A program made the translations under genes and the position numbers. From positions 1 to 64,000 of the forward strand of contig UQSR01000003.1 of assembly GCA_900543825.1 (NCBI GenBank): a DNA stretch of 64,000 nucleotides, given 5' to 3'. Source of the stretch: an uncultured Mycoplasmatota bacterium. GTDB taxonomy: Bacteria; Bacillota_I; Bacilli_A; RF39; UBA660. Position 1 is the first letter of the stretch; every line of letters starts with the position of its first letter. Shown piece by piece: positions 8,448 to 18,030 of this stretch. The notes below the pieces were generated by a model. The model searched no databases. It was not told the DNA's origin and saw only the letters and a list, made by a program, of their open reading frames with translations.

Positions 8448-8530
8448 AAATACCTCACTTCCATAAGGGTGGTTATGTTTATTCATATTATTCTATTCAA
8501 AAACATAAATAAAGTGAGGTTTATTAGTCC

Positions 8531-9022
8531 CTATTTATTAAATTTTACTGATATATACATCTTATCATCAAATTCCTTTTGTACTAATCTCATAATATTA
8601 TTAGCGGTAGTAGCACTACTATCATCAGAATCAAGTACCACTCTAACATTATCTCCATCTATTTTAACAAAATTTTCACAAGAACAACTATCTTTAATCT
8701 TAGATTCTAAAGTTTCTTCTTTTGAAGAATTTTTATTAATAAGCTTTAATTCTTCAAATACTTCATTTTTTTCTTTAGTACTAACTTCACTATTAGTTAG
8801 TTTTTCTTTTAAACCATTAATCTTTTCCTTAACTTCATTCTCATCTTCTACCTTCAAAGCAGAAATCACTGATGACTCTTCTACATTAACAGTACTCTTA
8901 TCAACCTTTTCATTCTCTAATTTACTATCAAAAATTTCACTAGGCATAGTAACATAATAAATTGATAGTACCAATACTAAACTAAATAACGTTAAAAACC
9001 ACAAATTTTTCTTATTAATCAT
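8531..9022 (-). CDS. spoIIIAH: SpoIIIAH-like sporulation protein
   Basis: A 163-aa protein with one N-terminal membrane helix (about 8-27), a charged linker with coiled-coil character, and a C-terminal domain resembling SpoIIIAH, the mother-cell half of the SpoIIIAH-SpoIIQ channel. In that family the C-terminal part is a ring-building fold related to YscJ/FliF. The adjacent gerE and a sigma-E-like promoter support the call. It is shorter than the Bacillus protein (about 218 aa) and stands apart from any spoIIIA operon here. A cysteine pair near residue 115 (CSC) is notable for an exported domain. Confidence 0.7.
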   Translation of the reverse strand: MINKKNLWFLTLFSLVLVLSIYYVTMPSEIFDSKLENEKVDKSTVNVEESSVISALKVEDENEVKEKINGLKEKLTNSEVSTKEKNEVFEELKLINKNSSKEETLESKIKDSCSCENFVKIDGDNVRVVLDSDDSSATTANNIMRLVQKEFDDKMYISVKFNK

Positions 9023-9042
9023 ATTATTCCTCTTTTCTATTA

Positions 9043-9070
9043 AATTATATTTAATAAATAAAATAATATG
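9043..9070 (-). promoter_or_regulatory. Possible sigma-E promoter for spoIIIAH
   Basis: Minus strand: CATATT, 13 bases, then AATATAATT, close to the mother-cell sigma-E pattern (-35 with ATATT, -10 CATATAnnT). The same arrangement and spacing recurs before the YdcC-like gene at 40287-40314. Confidence 0.45.
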
Positions 9071-9087
9071 ATTAAATTAACTCATTT

Positions 9088-9112
9088 CCTGATGAGCTAT
9101 AATCTCATCAGG
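9088..9112. repeat. Stable 9-bp hairpin in the spoIIIAH-tagO gap
   Basis: Arms CCTGATGAG/CTCATCAGG flank a 7-nt loop. A weaker hairpin (GATAAAAA/TTTTTATC) follows at 9114-9139. Neither has a T-run on the minus strand. The role is unknown. Confidence 0.5.
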
Positions 9113-9172
9113 TGATAAAAAACCTATAGTCTTTTTATCAAACATTTATCTATCACTTTATATAATATTAAA

Positions 9173-9195
9173 ACTGTCGCAAAATTTGCGACAGT
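9173..9195 (-). terminator. Terminator after tagO
   Basis: ACTGTCGCAAAATTTGCGACAGT is a near-perfect palindrome followed on the minus strand by TTTTAATATT. It lies 25 nt past the tagO stop. Confidence 0.7.
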
Positions 9196-9219
9196 AACTT
9201 ATTTTTAATTAAAATATCA

Positions 9220-10278
9220 TTATTTATCATTCTTTTTATCATGATTCCAAATAATATTAGTTTTAAGTACTAATAATATAGTCAAAACCAATAATATAAT
9301 ATATATAATAATACCATATATATTAGTACCAAGTACTCTATTACCAATAGCATATAATATAGAAGCAATAGCAAATAAAATATCAACTAAATATATAACT
9401 AAAACAGTTTTAGTTTGTGATAATCTAAGTTTAAGTAACTGATGATGTAAATGATTTTTATCAGGTTCACCTAATGGTTTATGGTTTACTAATCTTCTTA
9501 GTATAGCAAATAGTGTATCCATAATAGGAATAGCTAATAGTAGCATGGGAATAATAAATGAAGTAAGAGTAATATTCTTAAATCCTAATAATGCTATTAC
9601 AGCAATAATATAACCTAAAAACATACTACCAGAATCACCCATAAAAATTTTAGCAGGATGAAAATTATGTACTAAAAATCCAAGAGTACTACCAAGCATA
9701 ATAAATGTTAAAGTAGTATCCAAACCACCAGCATTATTAAGAAGCATTGCTATTATTCCTACTGTTAAGAAATATATACTACTTATTCCTGATGCTAGTC
9801 CATCTAATCCATCTATTAAATTAATACAATTAATAATAGCCACAATAAATAATATAGTTATAGGATAAGAAAGTACCCCAAAATTCAAATACAATCCAAA
9901 AGCAGATATATCCTTTAATAATATTCCACCATATAAAGGTATAATAGCAGCTCCAGCAATTTGTCCTAATAACTTATATTTAGCAGGTACAGGTTTAATA
10001 TCATCAAAAATACCAGTAACCAAAATAATAAAACTACCAATAAGTACAGCATTCATTTGTATAGAATGTTGACCAAATAACATATAACCAATTAAAAATC
10101 CAGCATATATACCAAGGCCACCTAATCTAGGTATAGGTACAGTATGAACCTTTCTAGCGTTAGGAATATCCATTGCCCCAATAAATTCAGCCATCTTTTT
10201 AACAACAGGTATAAATAAAGCAGTTATTATAAACGTTGTTAATACAATCAATATTACATCATTAATTTCCATTATCAC
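9220..10278 (-). CDS. tagO: Undecaprenyl-phosphate GlcNAc-1-phosphate transferase (TagO/WecA type)
   Basis: This membrane enzyme transfers a sugar-1-phosphate (usually GlcNAc-1-P) from UDP-sugar to undecaprenyl phosphate, starting teichoic acid, capsule or other envelope polymers. About ten membrane helices are visible. Family signatures are FDDIKPVPAKYKLLGQ, the NCINLIDGLDGLA motif with catalytic Asp residues, KIFMGDSGSMFLG, and the HLHHQLL loop that separates this group from MraY. The length, 352 aa, is normal. It lies next to LtaS-like and polysaccharide genes and is the natural initiator for the 12-25 kb cluster. The start is either a GTG or an ATG two codons on, both behind AAGGAG. Confidence 0.92.
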   Translation of the reverse strand: MIMEINDVILIVLTTFIITALFIPVVKKMAEFIGAMDIPNARKVHTVPIPRLGGLGIYAGFLIGYMLFGQHSIQMNAVLIGSFIILVTGIFDDIKPVPAKYKLLGQIAGAAIIPLYGGILLKDISAFGLYLNFGVLSYPITILFIVAIINCINLIDGLDGLASGISSIYFLTVGIIAMLLNNAGGLDTTLTFIMLGSTLGFLVHNFHPAKIFMGDSGSMFLGYIIAVIALLGFKNITLTSFIIPMLLLAIPIMDTLFAILRRLVNHKPLGEPDKNHLHHQLLKLRLSQTKTVLVIYLVDILFAIASILYAIGNRVLGTNIYGIIIYIILLVLTILLVLKTNIIWNHDKKNDK

Positions 10279-10308
10279 TACAACTCCTTAAATAAACATT
10301 ACATTTAT

Positions 10309-10337
10309 ATTATATAACATATTTAATATTTTATCAA
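10309..10337 (-). promoter_or_regulatory. Sigma-A promoter for tagO
   Basis: Minus strand: TTGATA, 17-bp spacer, TATAAT, about 30 bp before the tagO start. Confidence 0.8.
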
Positions 10338-10378
10338 TTATAATTAATTATTATCTAATAAGTATTTTTATATCATAA

Positions 10379-10412
10379 AAAGATAACACTATTTTTTAAC
10401 AGTGTTATCTTT
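10379..10412 (-). terminator. Terminator at the end of the LtaS-like gene
   Basis: A 12-bp AAAGATAACACT/AGTGTTATCTTT stem overlaps the stop codon and is followed by T5 on the minus strand. Confidence 0.85.
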
Positions 10413-12185
10413 ATAATAATCAGAAGATAAAATATCAGAACTATATTCTAATTTATCTTTGTATTCTTTAGTGACTGTTTTAACTTTTTTTCCATCAAAA
10501 TAAGTATAATCCTTAAATATAACATATTCTTCATTAGTATCCAAAGCATCATAACCAGAATATAAATAATTATTCTTAATACCAAACAAATTAATAACTG
10601 TGGGTAATATATTTATCGAACTAGTAATAGTATCAATTTGATTACTATTCATATCATGATCATATATATAAAATATTGTTTTATTAAGTTTTTCAGTTTC
10701 ATCATCTCTAATAACCAATTTATTAGGATGATCAGTAAATGCCACTATTATAGTATCATCAAGTAAATTATCATTTTTAAGTTTTTCCAATAATAGTTTA
10801 AACATATTATCCGTTTCTCTAGCAGCACTATATGCACATAATAACTCTTCTTTATCTAATTCTGGATATATAGTTTTTATATCAGACAAATTAGTTTGAC
10901 ATTCAATTTTATTATAAGTATATGGAGAATGTGGTGAATAAGTTATTATAAAACTCATAAATTTATTATCAGAAATAATTTTATCATAACCATCCTTAAT
11001 TATATAACTATCCAAATCCAAGTTATCATCAGAAATCCCCATATCAACGTAATTATGATATTTCTCATATCCTAAACTTATGTGCATATTCTCCCTATTA
11101 TATATTCCGCCACCAGATCTATGAAAAGAATTAACAGTATAACCTTCATTCTTAAATAAATTAGCGATTGAATATGGATAACTATTATTTACATATGCAT
11201 AATTAGGAGATAACTTATTAATTACTGGATACATACCAGTATTAGCAATAAATTCAGTATTAGCAGTATCACCAGTAACATATCCCGGAGAATAATGATT
11301 ATTAAAATTAAAACCATGTTGCATCATCATATACATAGTAGGAGTAACATCCTCATTAACTAACCAATCATCCATACTTTCCATCATAACAAATATAAGA
11401 TTCTTATCTTTAAAAATACCAGTATATTCATTATTATCTTCTTTATAATTCTCATCAATATAATTATTTACAAACAATCTAGCCTCAATACCATTATCTT
11501 TTTTGATAAAAGAATTATAGAAATCTTTAATTAAATATTCATATATACCACATATTTTAACAAGTCTAGTAGGACTATTCCAATTCTGATAATAATTAGA
11601 ATCATTACTAATTACATTATTAGAATTCCATCCATCATTAACACTATTTAAATTATTATTTATATATATTCTCCTTACTCCAAACAAAACTATTATCATA
11701 ATAACTAAAATCAAACTTTGTATAGATTTAAATTTATATGTTCTTTTAGTCCTAGTTTTATATACAAGTAATATCATATCAATAGAAGTAAGTGTAAACA
11801 AAATAATCTTTAAATTAATAAATTTAAAAACAGAATCTATAAATGAAAAACCCTCACCAGAAAGAACCAAATCCTTCCAAGAAAAAACAGAATAAAAATA
11901 CGAGTACATAAAATAATTAGCAAGTGATATCAATAATAATAATATATTAAAAGTGCAAGTTATTACTTTTCTGACCTTAGGTTTTAATACATATAAAAAT
12001 ATAAAAAACAATAAAATCCAAACAATATTAAATACCACCAAATTATTTATCAAATAATTACTAATATCAAAACTTCTAGTCAATAAATATTGATTAAATG
12101 CATCAATAAATAGTAAATATATCCCTTCATATACAAAAAACATCACAGTTTTAAAATATCTTGTATTTTTAATTTTAATAATCAT
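10389..12185 (-). CDS. LTA synthase-family membrane phosphotransferase (sulfatase fold)
   Basis: The 598-aa protein has five N-terminal membrane helices (within about 1-180) and an extracellular alkaline-phosphatase-superfamily domain. Markers are NLIFVMMESMDDW (metal-binding Glu), the probable nucleophile Thr in GDTANTEFIANTG near residue 300, SFHRSGG, and FTDHPNK near 485. LtaS enzymes move glycerol phosphate from phosphatidylglycerol onto a growing polymer outside the cell. The usual C-terminal DHYG-like motif reads DHPN, so substrate use may differ. It lies between tagO and the glycan operon and has its own terminator; 119 bp upstream shows no clear promoter. Confidence 0.82.
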   Translation of the reverse strand: MIIKIKNTRYFKTVMFFVYEGIYLLFIDAFNQYLLTRSFDISNYLINNLVVFNIVWILLFFIFLYVLKPKVRKVITCTFNILLLLISLANYFMYSYFYSVFSWKDLVLSGEGFSFIDSVFKFINLKIILFTLTSIDMILLVYKTRTKRTYKFKSIQSLILVIMIIVLFGVRRIYINNNLNSVNDGWNSNNVISNDSNYYQNWNSPTRLVKICGIYEYLIKDFYNSFIKKDNGIEARLFVNNYIDENYKEDNNEYTGIFKDKNLIFVMMESMDDWLVNEDVTPTMYMMMQHGFNFNNHYSPGYVTGDTANTEFIANTGMYPVINKLSPNYAYVNNSYPYSIANLFKNEGYTVNSFHRSGGGIYNRENMHISLGYEKYHNYVDMGISDDNLDLDSYIIKDGYDKIISDNKFMSFIITYSPHSPYTYNKIECQTNLSDIKTIYPELDKEELLCAYSAARETDNMFKLLLEKLKNDNLLDDTIIVAFTDHPNKLVIRDDETEKLNKTIFYIYDHDMNSNQIDTITSSINILPTVINLFGIKNNYLYSGYDALDTNEEYVIFKDYTYFDGKKVKTVTKEYKDKLEYSSDILSSDYYKDNTVKK

Positions 12186-12304
12186 AATTAACTAATCCCC
12201 CAAAATAATAATATTAATGATTGTATATAGATATTAACCTATATAACACAAATTTACAATAACATATAACTACTTACATAGCAATTAACATTAAAATTTT
12301 ATAT

Positions 12305-12784
12305 TTAATTATTATCTATAAAATCACTAATTAACTTTACCATATGGCTTGTATTACTTTTAAACTTTTTAGGCTTGAATGATTTTATATCCTTTAAAAC
12401 CTTTCCTAAATCATCATTTTCATATAACGGTAAAATATATCCTGCTTTAGAAAAATTTTCAGTTATCTGTAATTGATGATCATTCATATGTTCATCATAC
12501 TTAGCTAGTCTTGGAGCCACAATCACTTTTTTATTATTTTGAAGACCAGTAATAATTGAACCAACACCACCATGAGTAATTAAAATATCACATTCTGATA
12601 TTAAATCAGAAAACTTTTCTCTATCAATCAAATCAAAAATTTCCATATCCTTGCTTTCAAACTTAGTATGTCCTGCCTGAACAATAACTTTATCTTTAAT
12701 ATTTCCTTTATCTATCTCATTCTGAACTACATCTAATAATCTAGTAAATTGTTTATCTTGAGTTCCCAAAGTAATTAATATCAT
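12305..12784 (-). CDS. PssE/Alg13-like glycosyltransferase subunit
   Basis: A 159-aa protein of the Alg13/PssE/EpsF family, the catalytic C-terminal half of a split GT-B glycosyltransferase (family GT28-like). It starts MILITLGTQ and has the nucleotide-sugar binding stretch ILITHGGVGSI near residues 68-78 and PRLAKYDEHMNDHQ. It acts with the membrane-anchoring PssD/Alg14 partner encoded just upstream, with which it shares a TAATG stop-start overlap. In streptococcal capsule pathways the pair adds beta-1,4-galactose to lipid-linked glucose; the sugar here is unknown. It is the last gene of the polysaccharide operon. Confidence 0.85.
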   Translation of the reverse strand: MILITLGTQDKQFTRLLDVVQNEIDKGNIKDKVIVQAGHTKFESKDMEIFDLIDREKFSDLISECDILITHGGVGSIITGLQNNKKVIVAPRLAKYDEHMNDHQLQITENFSKAGYILPLYENDDLGKVLKDIKSFKPKKFKSNTSHMVKLISDFIDNN

Positions 12785-13269
12785 TAGAAAATCCACCCTC
12801 CATATACTGCATTAGGATAAAGCTCTAGCATTTCTTTCCACTGTACTATAAATAAATCTGCAAACTTATAAACTATACTACCTGTTTTTGATTTTGTTTT
12901 CGAATTAGCAAATGTCTCAATAAAAATAATTTTGCTACCAAATATTTTCCCAATAAGACACATTGGTCCTGCTGTATGAGCACCAGTTGAAACTATATAT
13001 TTAGGTCTCACTTTTATATAAATAAATAGTGATTTAAAACAATTAAGTAGCAACTTAAACGGATAAATAAATTTTTTACCCAAAGTAGTATAACTACCAT
13101 ATATTAAATAAGATACTCTATTAGGATATTTATTCTTTAAACTAAGATTAGACTTTGTTTTTTCAGTTACAATATAATAATCATATTTATCAAACATACT
13201 TTTTAATTGAGTTAATTCTTCTAGATGCCCTCCAGTTGATGATATAAATAAAACTTTCTTTTTTTTCAT
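12784..13269 (-). CDS. PssD/Alg14-like glycosyltransferase subunit
   Basis: A 161-aa Alg14/PssD-type protein: KVLFISSTGGHLEEL at the N-terminus, a hydrophobic segment that attaches it to the membrane (about 75-95), and VSTGAHTAGPMCLIGK. It anchors and activates PssE to form a two-piece glycosyltransferase on the cytoplasmic face. The start chosen is the ATG one base after the stop of the deacetylase gene, with AGGTAG as ribosome-binding site inside that gene. The final residues (AVYGGWIF) overlap the pssE start. Confidence 0.85.
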   Translation of the reverse strand: MKKKKVLFISSTGGHLEELTQLKSMFDKYDYYIVTEKTKSNLSLKNKYPNRVSYLIYGSYTTLGKKFIYPFKLLLNCFKSLFIYIKVRPKYIVSTGAHTAGPMCLIGKIFGSKIIFIETFANSKTKSKTGSIVYKFADLFIVQWKEMLELYPNAVYGGWIF

Positions 13270-13270
13270 T

Positions 13271-14527
13271 CTAACTACCTCCATTTATATAACTAATAAA
13301 TTGCTTTTTAGTTGTATAATCAACAATTACCAATCTTGGTAACCTAAATTTATCAATTCCAGGTATTACCTTTGTTTTTCCACCAGCCTTTTCTCCCGCA
13401 AAAGCCATAGTAAATCCAGCCTCTTTAAGTACCTTTATACTATATTCATTATACTCATAGAATGGATAACAAAAGACTGTACTCCCATCTAATTTTTCTC
13501 GGCTTGTTTTTAAATCAGCTAATAATTTATCATGATCCATACACTTAATTTCTCCACCTTGCCCTCCAGGGCATAAGCCACCATTATGAATGTCATCGCC
13601 ATGAGAATGTACCTCAAAATACTCAGATTCAAATTGTTCTTTATCAAACCAACTAGTAATTAAAAACAAAGTTGCATTTATTTTATACTCATCAACATAT
13701 TTTTTTGCCACATCTGCTCGACCGCCATCATCAAATGTAATAACAACACTTTTCTGAGGTAATTGCAATTTTTTATCAATATACATTTCCAATTCTTTCA
13801 TAGTTGGTGTAAAAAAGTCATTATCTTTTATATAAGAAAAATGTTCTTTTAATTGACTAGCAGAATGACATATAGACTCTTTACAAGTAGAATCATCATC
13901 TTCATATGCAAAATGATAATTAAGTACTGCAATACCACTAGAATTATTCTTATCTGTGTTATGATTATCTACTACTTCTTTTATATCATCTTTATTAACA
14001 TAGAGTAATCTATTATTATATTCAACACCATACTTATCAGTATCTTTTATAATTATAGGAAGAGAAAACTCTTTCTTTAAAGAATATATTAAGTTACCAC
14101 TTTCATCATAGAAATTAGTAATATCATTAGTAACAATATTTTGATTAAAAGGTATATATTCTTTATATCTTTGATCAATATCAGTTAACTTATCTATTTT
14201 ATCAACATCTATATATTTTATATAATATCCATCTATATCTTTAATACTAAAATATTTTGTATCATTATCAATATTTATATTATTTAAAGTAAGTTCTACA
14301 TCTTTACCTATTTTACCAATTTCTTCTTCTTTCTCATTATATAATATACTTTCTTTATTTGTTTTAACAAATTCATTATAGTGTTTTTCTATTTCCTTTG
14401 TATTATCTAAAATAGGCATAACACTATCTTTGCTATAATAGATAAATATTATTACTCCAACTAATATAATTAATAATAAACTAATAATTATTATTATTTT
14501 ATTATTTTTTCTTTTTTTATTTTTCAT
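13271..14527 (-). CDS. Membrane-anchored polysaccharide deacetylase (NodB domain)
   Basis: The 418-aa protein has one N-terminal membrane helix (about 10-30), an extracellular stalk domain (about 40-190) of unclear fold, and a C-terminal NodB homology domain. Catalytic motifs are TFDDGG (Asp-Asp, near 265), VHSHGDDIH (zinc His pair, near 310) and RLPR near 395. It would remove acetyl groups from GlcNAc-type sugars in the exported polymer or peptidoglycan. CLCPGG-type cysteines near the active site are unusual for the family. Position inside the polysaccharide operon suggests it tailors that polymer, like IcaB. Confidence 0.82.
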   Translation of the reverse strand: MKNKKRKNNKIIIIISLLLIILVGVIIFIYYSKDSVMPILDNTKEIEKHYNEFVKTNKESILYNEKEEEIGKIGKDVELTLNNINIDNDTKYFSIKDIDGYYIKYIDVDKIDKLTDIDQRYKEYIPFNQNIVTNDITNFYDESGNLIYSLKKEFSLPIIIKDTDKYGVEYNNRLLYVNKDDIKEVVDNHNTDKNNSSGIAVLNYHFAYEDDDSTCKESICHSASQLKEHFSYIKDNDFFTPTMKELEMYIDKKLQLPQKSVVITFDDGGRADVAKKYVDEYKINATLFLITSWFDKEQFESEYFEVHSHGDDIHNGGLCPGGQGGEIKCMDHDKLLADLKTSREKLDGSTVFCYPFYEYNEYSIKVLKEAGFTMAFAGEKAGGKTKVIPGIDKFRLPRLVIVDYTTKKQFISYINGGS

Positions 14528-14547
14528 AAGATAATCATAACTCCTTT

Positions 14548-17058
14548 TTATTTATTTAATATTTTTAACCATTTTTCTGTTATTTTTTCCTTTGAAAAAT
14601 CATAAGCTGTACTCTTTGCCTCTTTTCCTAACTTAATTCTAAGTTTATCATCTTTAATAACTTTTTCTATTTTATTTATATATTCTTTTTCATTACGATT
14701 ATTTATTATATAACCATTTTTATTATCTTTTATTATATCATCTGTACCACTATCAGTATGATAAGCTATACAAGGTATACCATAACTCATAGCCTCTAAT
14801 AATACCATTGGTAATCCTTCAGATACAGAAGCCATTAAGAATAAACTTGATTCTAACATATATTTTTCTATTTCTTCTTTATTCTTATAACCAGTCAATA
14901 TTACTCTATCTTTTAATTCTAACTCATCTATTAAACTATTAAGATTATTATATTCTTTACCATCACCTATTACATATAATTTCCAATCTTTTTCTTTTAA
15001 TTTAGAAAAAGCTCTAATAATATCATCAATCTTTTTTCCTTCATCTAATCTACTAACAGTAATAATATTTTTATCTTTTAATTTACTTTCTTTGTTTGGT
15101 ATTTCATATAACATATTAGGCATTAACGCTACTTTAGTATGATCATTATTTCCTTTCAAGAAATCTTTATAATCTTTTTCTAACGTCTTAGTTAAAGCAA
15201 ACAAATAATCAATATTATTATATTTATATTTCAATACATTTATATATTTATTATTATTATTATGATAATGATGTTCCTGTGCTATTTTCACACTATAATT
15301 ATTTCCATATCTACTAAGTAATATGCTAAATTCCCATCTAGTAGATATAACATATTTAGCATCACAATTAATTATATACTTAATAACTTTAATTTTCTTT
15401 TTAATTAATATATCTGAAGCTTTTATACCTTCTTTTAATGCTTTAATAAATTTATGTTTATGCATAGCATTTAAGAATTCTTCTTTATTAGGTCCACCAT
15501 CATATAAATATTTAATTTTAATTTTATCATTAAGTTTATTAGCTTGATTTTTATCTAATTTATAAAACGACATAATTTCAATATCATATTTATCACATAA
15601 ACTATTAGCAGTATTAATAGTTGAACTTTCTATTCCACCATATCCTAAATGAAGAAGTAAGAAAGATATTTTATTGTTATTTATATTAATTTTAAAATTA
15701 TCATTATTATCACTATATATTAAATATACATAATATAAAGCAAAAACTATACTAAGATAAATATTTGCATTAGTTTTTCTTAAAAGTGCTCCAGAGTATT
15801 CTCCTCCAAATAATGACAATAATATTGTAAATGTTAGCACAATAAATCGTGGTGAGAATAATTTAATAGGTTTTTTAATCAATACCTTTATTCCTAAAAT
15901 AGCAAATGATAATATAAATATAATATATAAAGCAAACCCTATATATCCGTAATAATAGAATATGGCAGTTATATCATTTTCCAAATCTCTTCCGTAATCT
16001 GATATTACTTTATGATTTATTCCAACAAGTTTTGTTAAAGTATCACTGTTTTTGAAAACTACTTTACCATAAATTCTCTTAATCAACCTATTATCTCCTA
16101 AATTATAAAGGGTAACTTTATCCTTCATTTCATTATATACAGCATCTTCACCCAAATCATCCATTGCCTCTTCAAAAAGATAACTAGTCCTTAAAATATT
16201 TATTGTTTCTTGTTTACTTAAATTCCCTTTTTCCAACAATTTTATTATAGCTTCATCATTTGACTTTATTGTATTATCAACCTCTTGATGTCTATCAGAT
16301 GTAAACGAAACGTTATAGATACAAAGACATCCTACTAAAAAAGCAAGCGTAATTATCACTTTTGTTGGTTTATTTTCCTTTTTAAATATCAAAACATATA
16401 ACATTACTATTAAACTAAAAATCAATGTATAATAGCAAGCTTTAGTACCATTAAAATATAATAAAATAAAGAACATAGCCATTGCAATAAAATATTTATA
16501 ACTTTCCTTCTTCGAACAAAAATATATAAATAATGGTGATATTACTGTTAAAATCATACTCTGAGTATTAGCGGAACTAAACCATCCAGTTATTCCATAG
16601 GTAGTATAAGTTTTATTATACGTTCCTGTTATAATCGATAGAATAACACTAACAAAAATTATTGTATATGAAACTATAATACCCTTTTCAACATTTTTAA
16701 TTTGATTTGTATTATCTTTTAAATAATCAATTAAGCATATTGTTATAATTGGAAATTGCATAACGCTTATCAAATATCTAATATCATCAAAAATTTCCAA
16801 TCCATTCAATCTATAGGAATTTAAAACATGCAACATAGAAAATATAACAAATGGAAGCATGTATAGTATATATTTTTTTCTATCTTTTGATTTTAAAAAT
16901 GTATAAATTATTATAAATAGTAAATAAAAGCTCCTAACTGCAAATGATATAATAGTAATTTTTTCATTAAATGTAAAATATGCTATTATATCCAAAACAG
17001 GCTGAGTTATTATTATAAAAAATAGCCAATATTTTTTTATGTATTCTTTAAACTGCAT
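14548..17058 (-). CDS. Wzy-like polymerase fused to a GT4 glycosyltransferase
   Basis: This 836-aa protein joins two activities normally on separate proteins. Residues ~1-450 hold about ten to twelve membrane helices in the pattern of O-antigen ligase/Wzy polymerases, with a large outward loop (about 255-355). Residues ~460-836 form a GT-B glycosyltransferase of family GT4: an acceptor-domain LGYGGIESST, then ITVSRLDEGKKIDDIIRAF, and the nucleotide-sugar site SEGLPMVLLEAMSYG with the E-x7-E pattern. The Wzy half would join repeat units outside the membrane while the GT4 half adds a sugar inside. No frameshift or internal start signal was seen, so it is a true fusion as read. Confidence 0.82.
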   Translation of the reverse strand: MQFKEYIKKYWLFFIIITQPVLDIIAYFTFNEKITIISFAVRSFYLLFIIIYTFLKSKDRKKYILYMLPFVIFSMLHVLNSYRLNGLEIFDDIRYLISVMQFPIITICLIDYLKDNTNQIKNVEKGIIVSYTIIFVSVILSIITGTYNKTYTTYGITGWFSSANTQSMILTVISPLFIYFCSKKESYKYFIAMAMFFILLYFNGTKACYYTLIFSLIVMLYVLIFKKENKPTKVIITLAFLVGCLCIYNVSFTSDRHQEVDNTIKSNDEAIIKLLEKGNLSKQETINILRTSYLFEEAMDDLGEDAVYNEMKDKVTLYNLGDNRLIKRIYGKVVFKNSDTLTKLVGINHKVISDYGRDLENDITAIFYYYGYIGFALYIIFILSFAILGIKVLIKKPIKLFSPRFIVLTFTILLSLFGGEYSGALLRKTNANIYLSIVFALYYVYLIYSDNNDNFKININNNKISFLLLHLGYGGIESSTINTANSLCDKYDIEIMSFYKLDKNQANKLNDKIKIKYLYDGGPNKEEFLNAMHKHKFIKALKEGIKASDILIKKKIKVIKYIINCDAKYVISTRWEFSILLSRYGNNYSVKIAQEHHYHNNNNKYINVLKYKYNNIDYLFALTKTLEKDYKDFLKGNNDHTKVALMPNMLYEIPNKESKLKDKNIITVSRLDEGKKIDDIIRAFSKLKEKDWKLYVIGDGKEYNNLNSLIDELELKDRVILTGYKNKEEIEKYMLESSLFLMASVSEGLPMVLLEAMSYGIPCIAYHTDSGTDDIIKDNKNGYIINNRNEKEYINKIEKVIKDDKLRIKLGKEAKSTAYDFSKEKITEKWLKILNK

Positions 17059-17060
17059 TT

Positions 17061-18026
17061 TTATCTTCCTTTCACTGCAAACAATAATTTTATTAAATTA
17101 TATCTCTTTCTATTTATTAAATTGTATATTATTTTTCTGTTTCTAGATAAAGTTTCTATATATTTATTATTTCTAAAATCAGGAAAATTATTATTCATAT
17201 AATCTATTAATTTGTCTATTACTTCTATTTTTATATTTTTATCAACTTTAGCATTAATAACTCTTACTATCGTTGATATATATATATGATCAATTGCCAA
17301 AAATTCTATTATGTCATAATATTTCTTATATTTTTTATCTTTCACTATTTCATTAAAAGCATCCAATATTTCTAAATTTCTTATAACATTAGAATTATTC
17401 ATAGTAGATCCTTCTCTTAATAAATAATCATATAGTGGTTCATTAACATATCCTATTTTTTTTGCACCACATATTGCTTTTATAGAAAAATCAAAATCTT
17501 CATACCAAACTTTACTTCTAAATTCTAATTTTTCCACTATACTCTTTTTATATATCTTATTCCATACAGCTTTTTTTCCAAAAAGAGCATTAATTTTATT
17601 ATCTTGAAATTTTATAAACTCTAAATCTACTTTTTTATTTTTATAATCTTCACTAACATTATAATTACCACATATAGCAATATCTAAATTATCACTTATT
17701 GCCTTATTATATAATTTTTCATACATTTCTAATTCAACATAGTCATCAGAATCAACATATCCAATATAATCACCATTAGCTTGTTTCAAACCATAGTTTC
17801 TAGCAGATCCCTGTCCACCATTTTCTTTAATAAAAGATTTAACTTTATCAGGATATTTTTTTACATATTTATCTATTATCTTTTGACTATTATCTTTTGT
17901 ACCATCATTTACAACAATTATTTCTATATCATTTAATGTTTGGTTTACTAAACTCTCCAAACATTTTGAAATATACTTTTCTACCCCATATACTGGTACT
18001 ATTATACTAACTTTAAATTTATTCAT
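17061..18026 (-). CDS. Family 2 glycosyltransferase
   Basis: A 321-aa GT2 enzyme with an N-terminal GT-A fold: VSIIVPVYGVEKYI, VNDGTKDNS, and the metal-binding GYVDSDDYVELE near residue 93. The C-terminal 100 residues are a helical tail without clear membrane helices. Its first 110 residues are nearly the same as those of the next gene upstream (18031-18981), while the C-terminal halves differ, so the pair arose by duplication and may use the same donor with different acceptors. It is 4 nt from its paralog and 2 nt from the Wzy-GT4 gene. Confidence 0.88.
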   Translation of the reverse strand: MNKFKVSIIVPVYGVEKYISKCLESLVNQTLNDIEIIVVNDGTKDNSQKIIDKYVKKYPDKVKSFIKENGGQGSARNYGLKQANGDYIGYVDSDDYVELEMYEKLYNKAISDNLDIAICGNYNVSEDYKNKKVDLEFIKFQDNKINALFGKKAVWNKIYKKSIVEKLEFRSKVWYEDFDFSIKAICGAKKIGYVNEPLYDYLLREGSTMNNSNVIRNLEILDAFNEIVKDKKYKKYYDIIEFLAIDHIYISTIVRVINAKVDKNIKIEVIDKLIDYMNNNFPDFRNNKYIETLSRNRKIIYNLINRKRYNLIKLLFAVKGR

Positions 18027-18030
18027 TATA

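Noticed and set aside
8469..8957. 162-codon plus-strand frame antisense to spoIIIAH
   Set aside because: Ser/Leu-rich product typical of an antisense shadow; the minus strand encodes a recognisable sporulation protein with a promoter.
9088..9112. Hammerhead-like CTGATGAG core
   Set aside because: CTGATGAG is present on the hairpin arms, but the required GAAA partner strand and three-way junction are absent.
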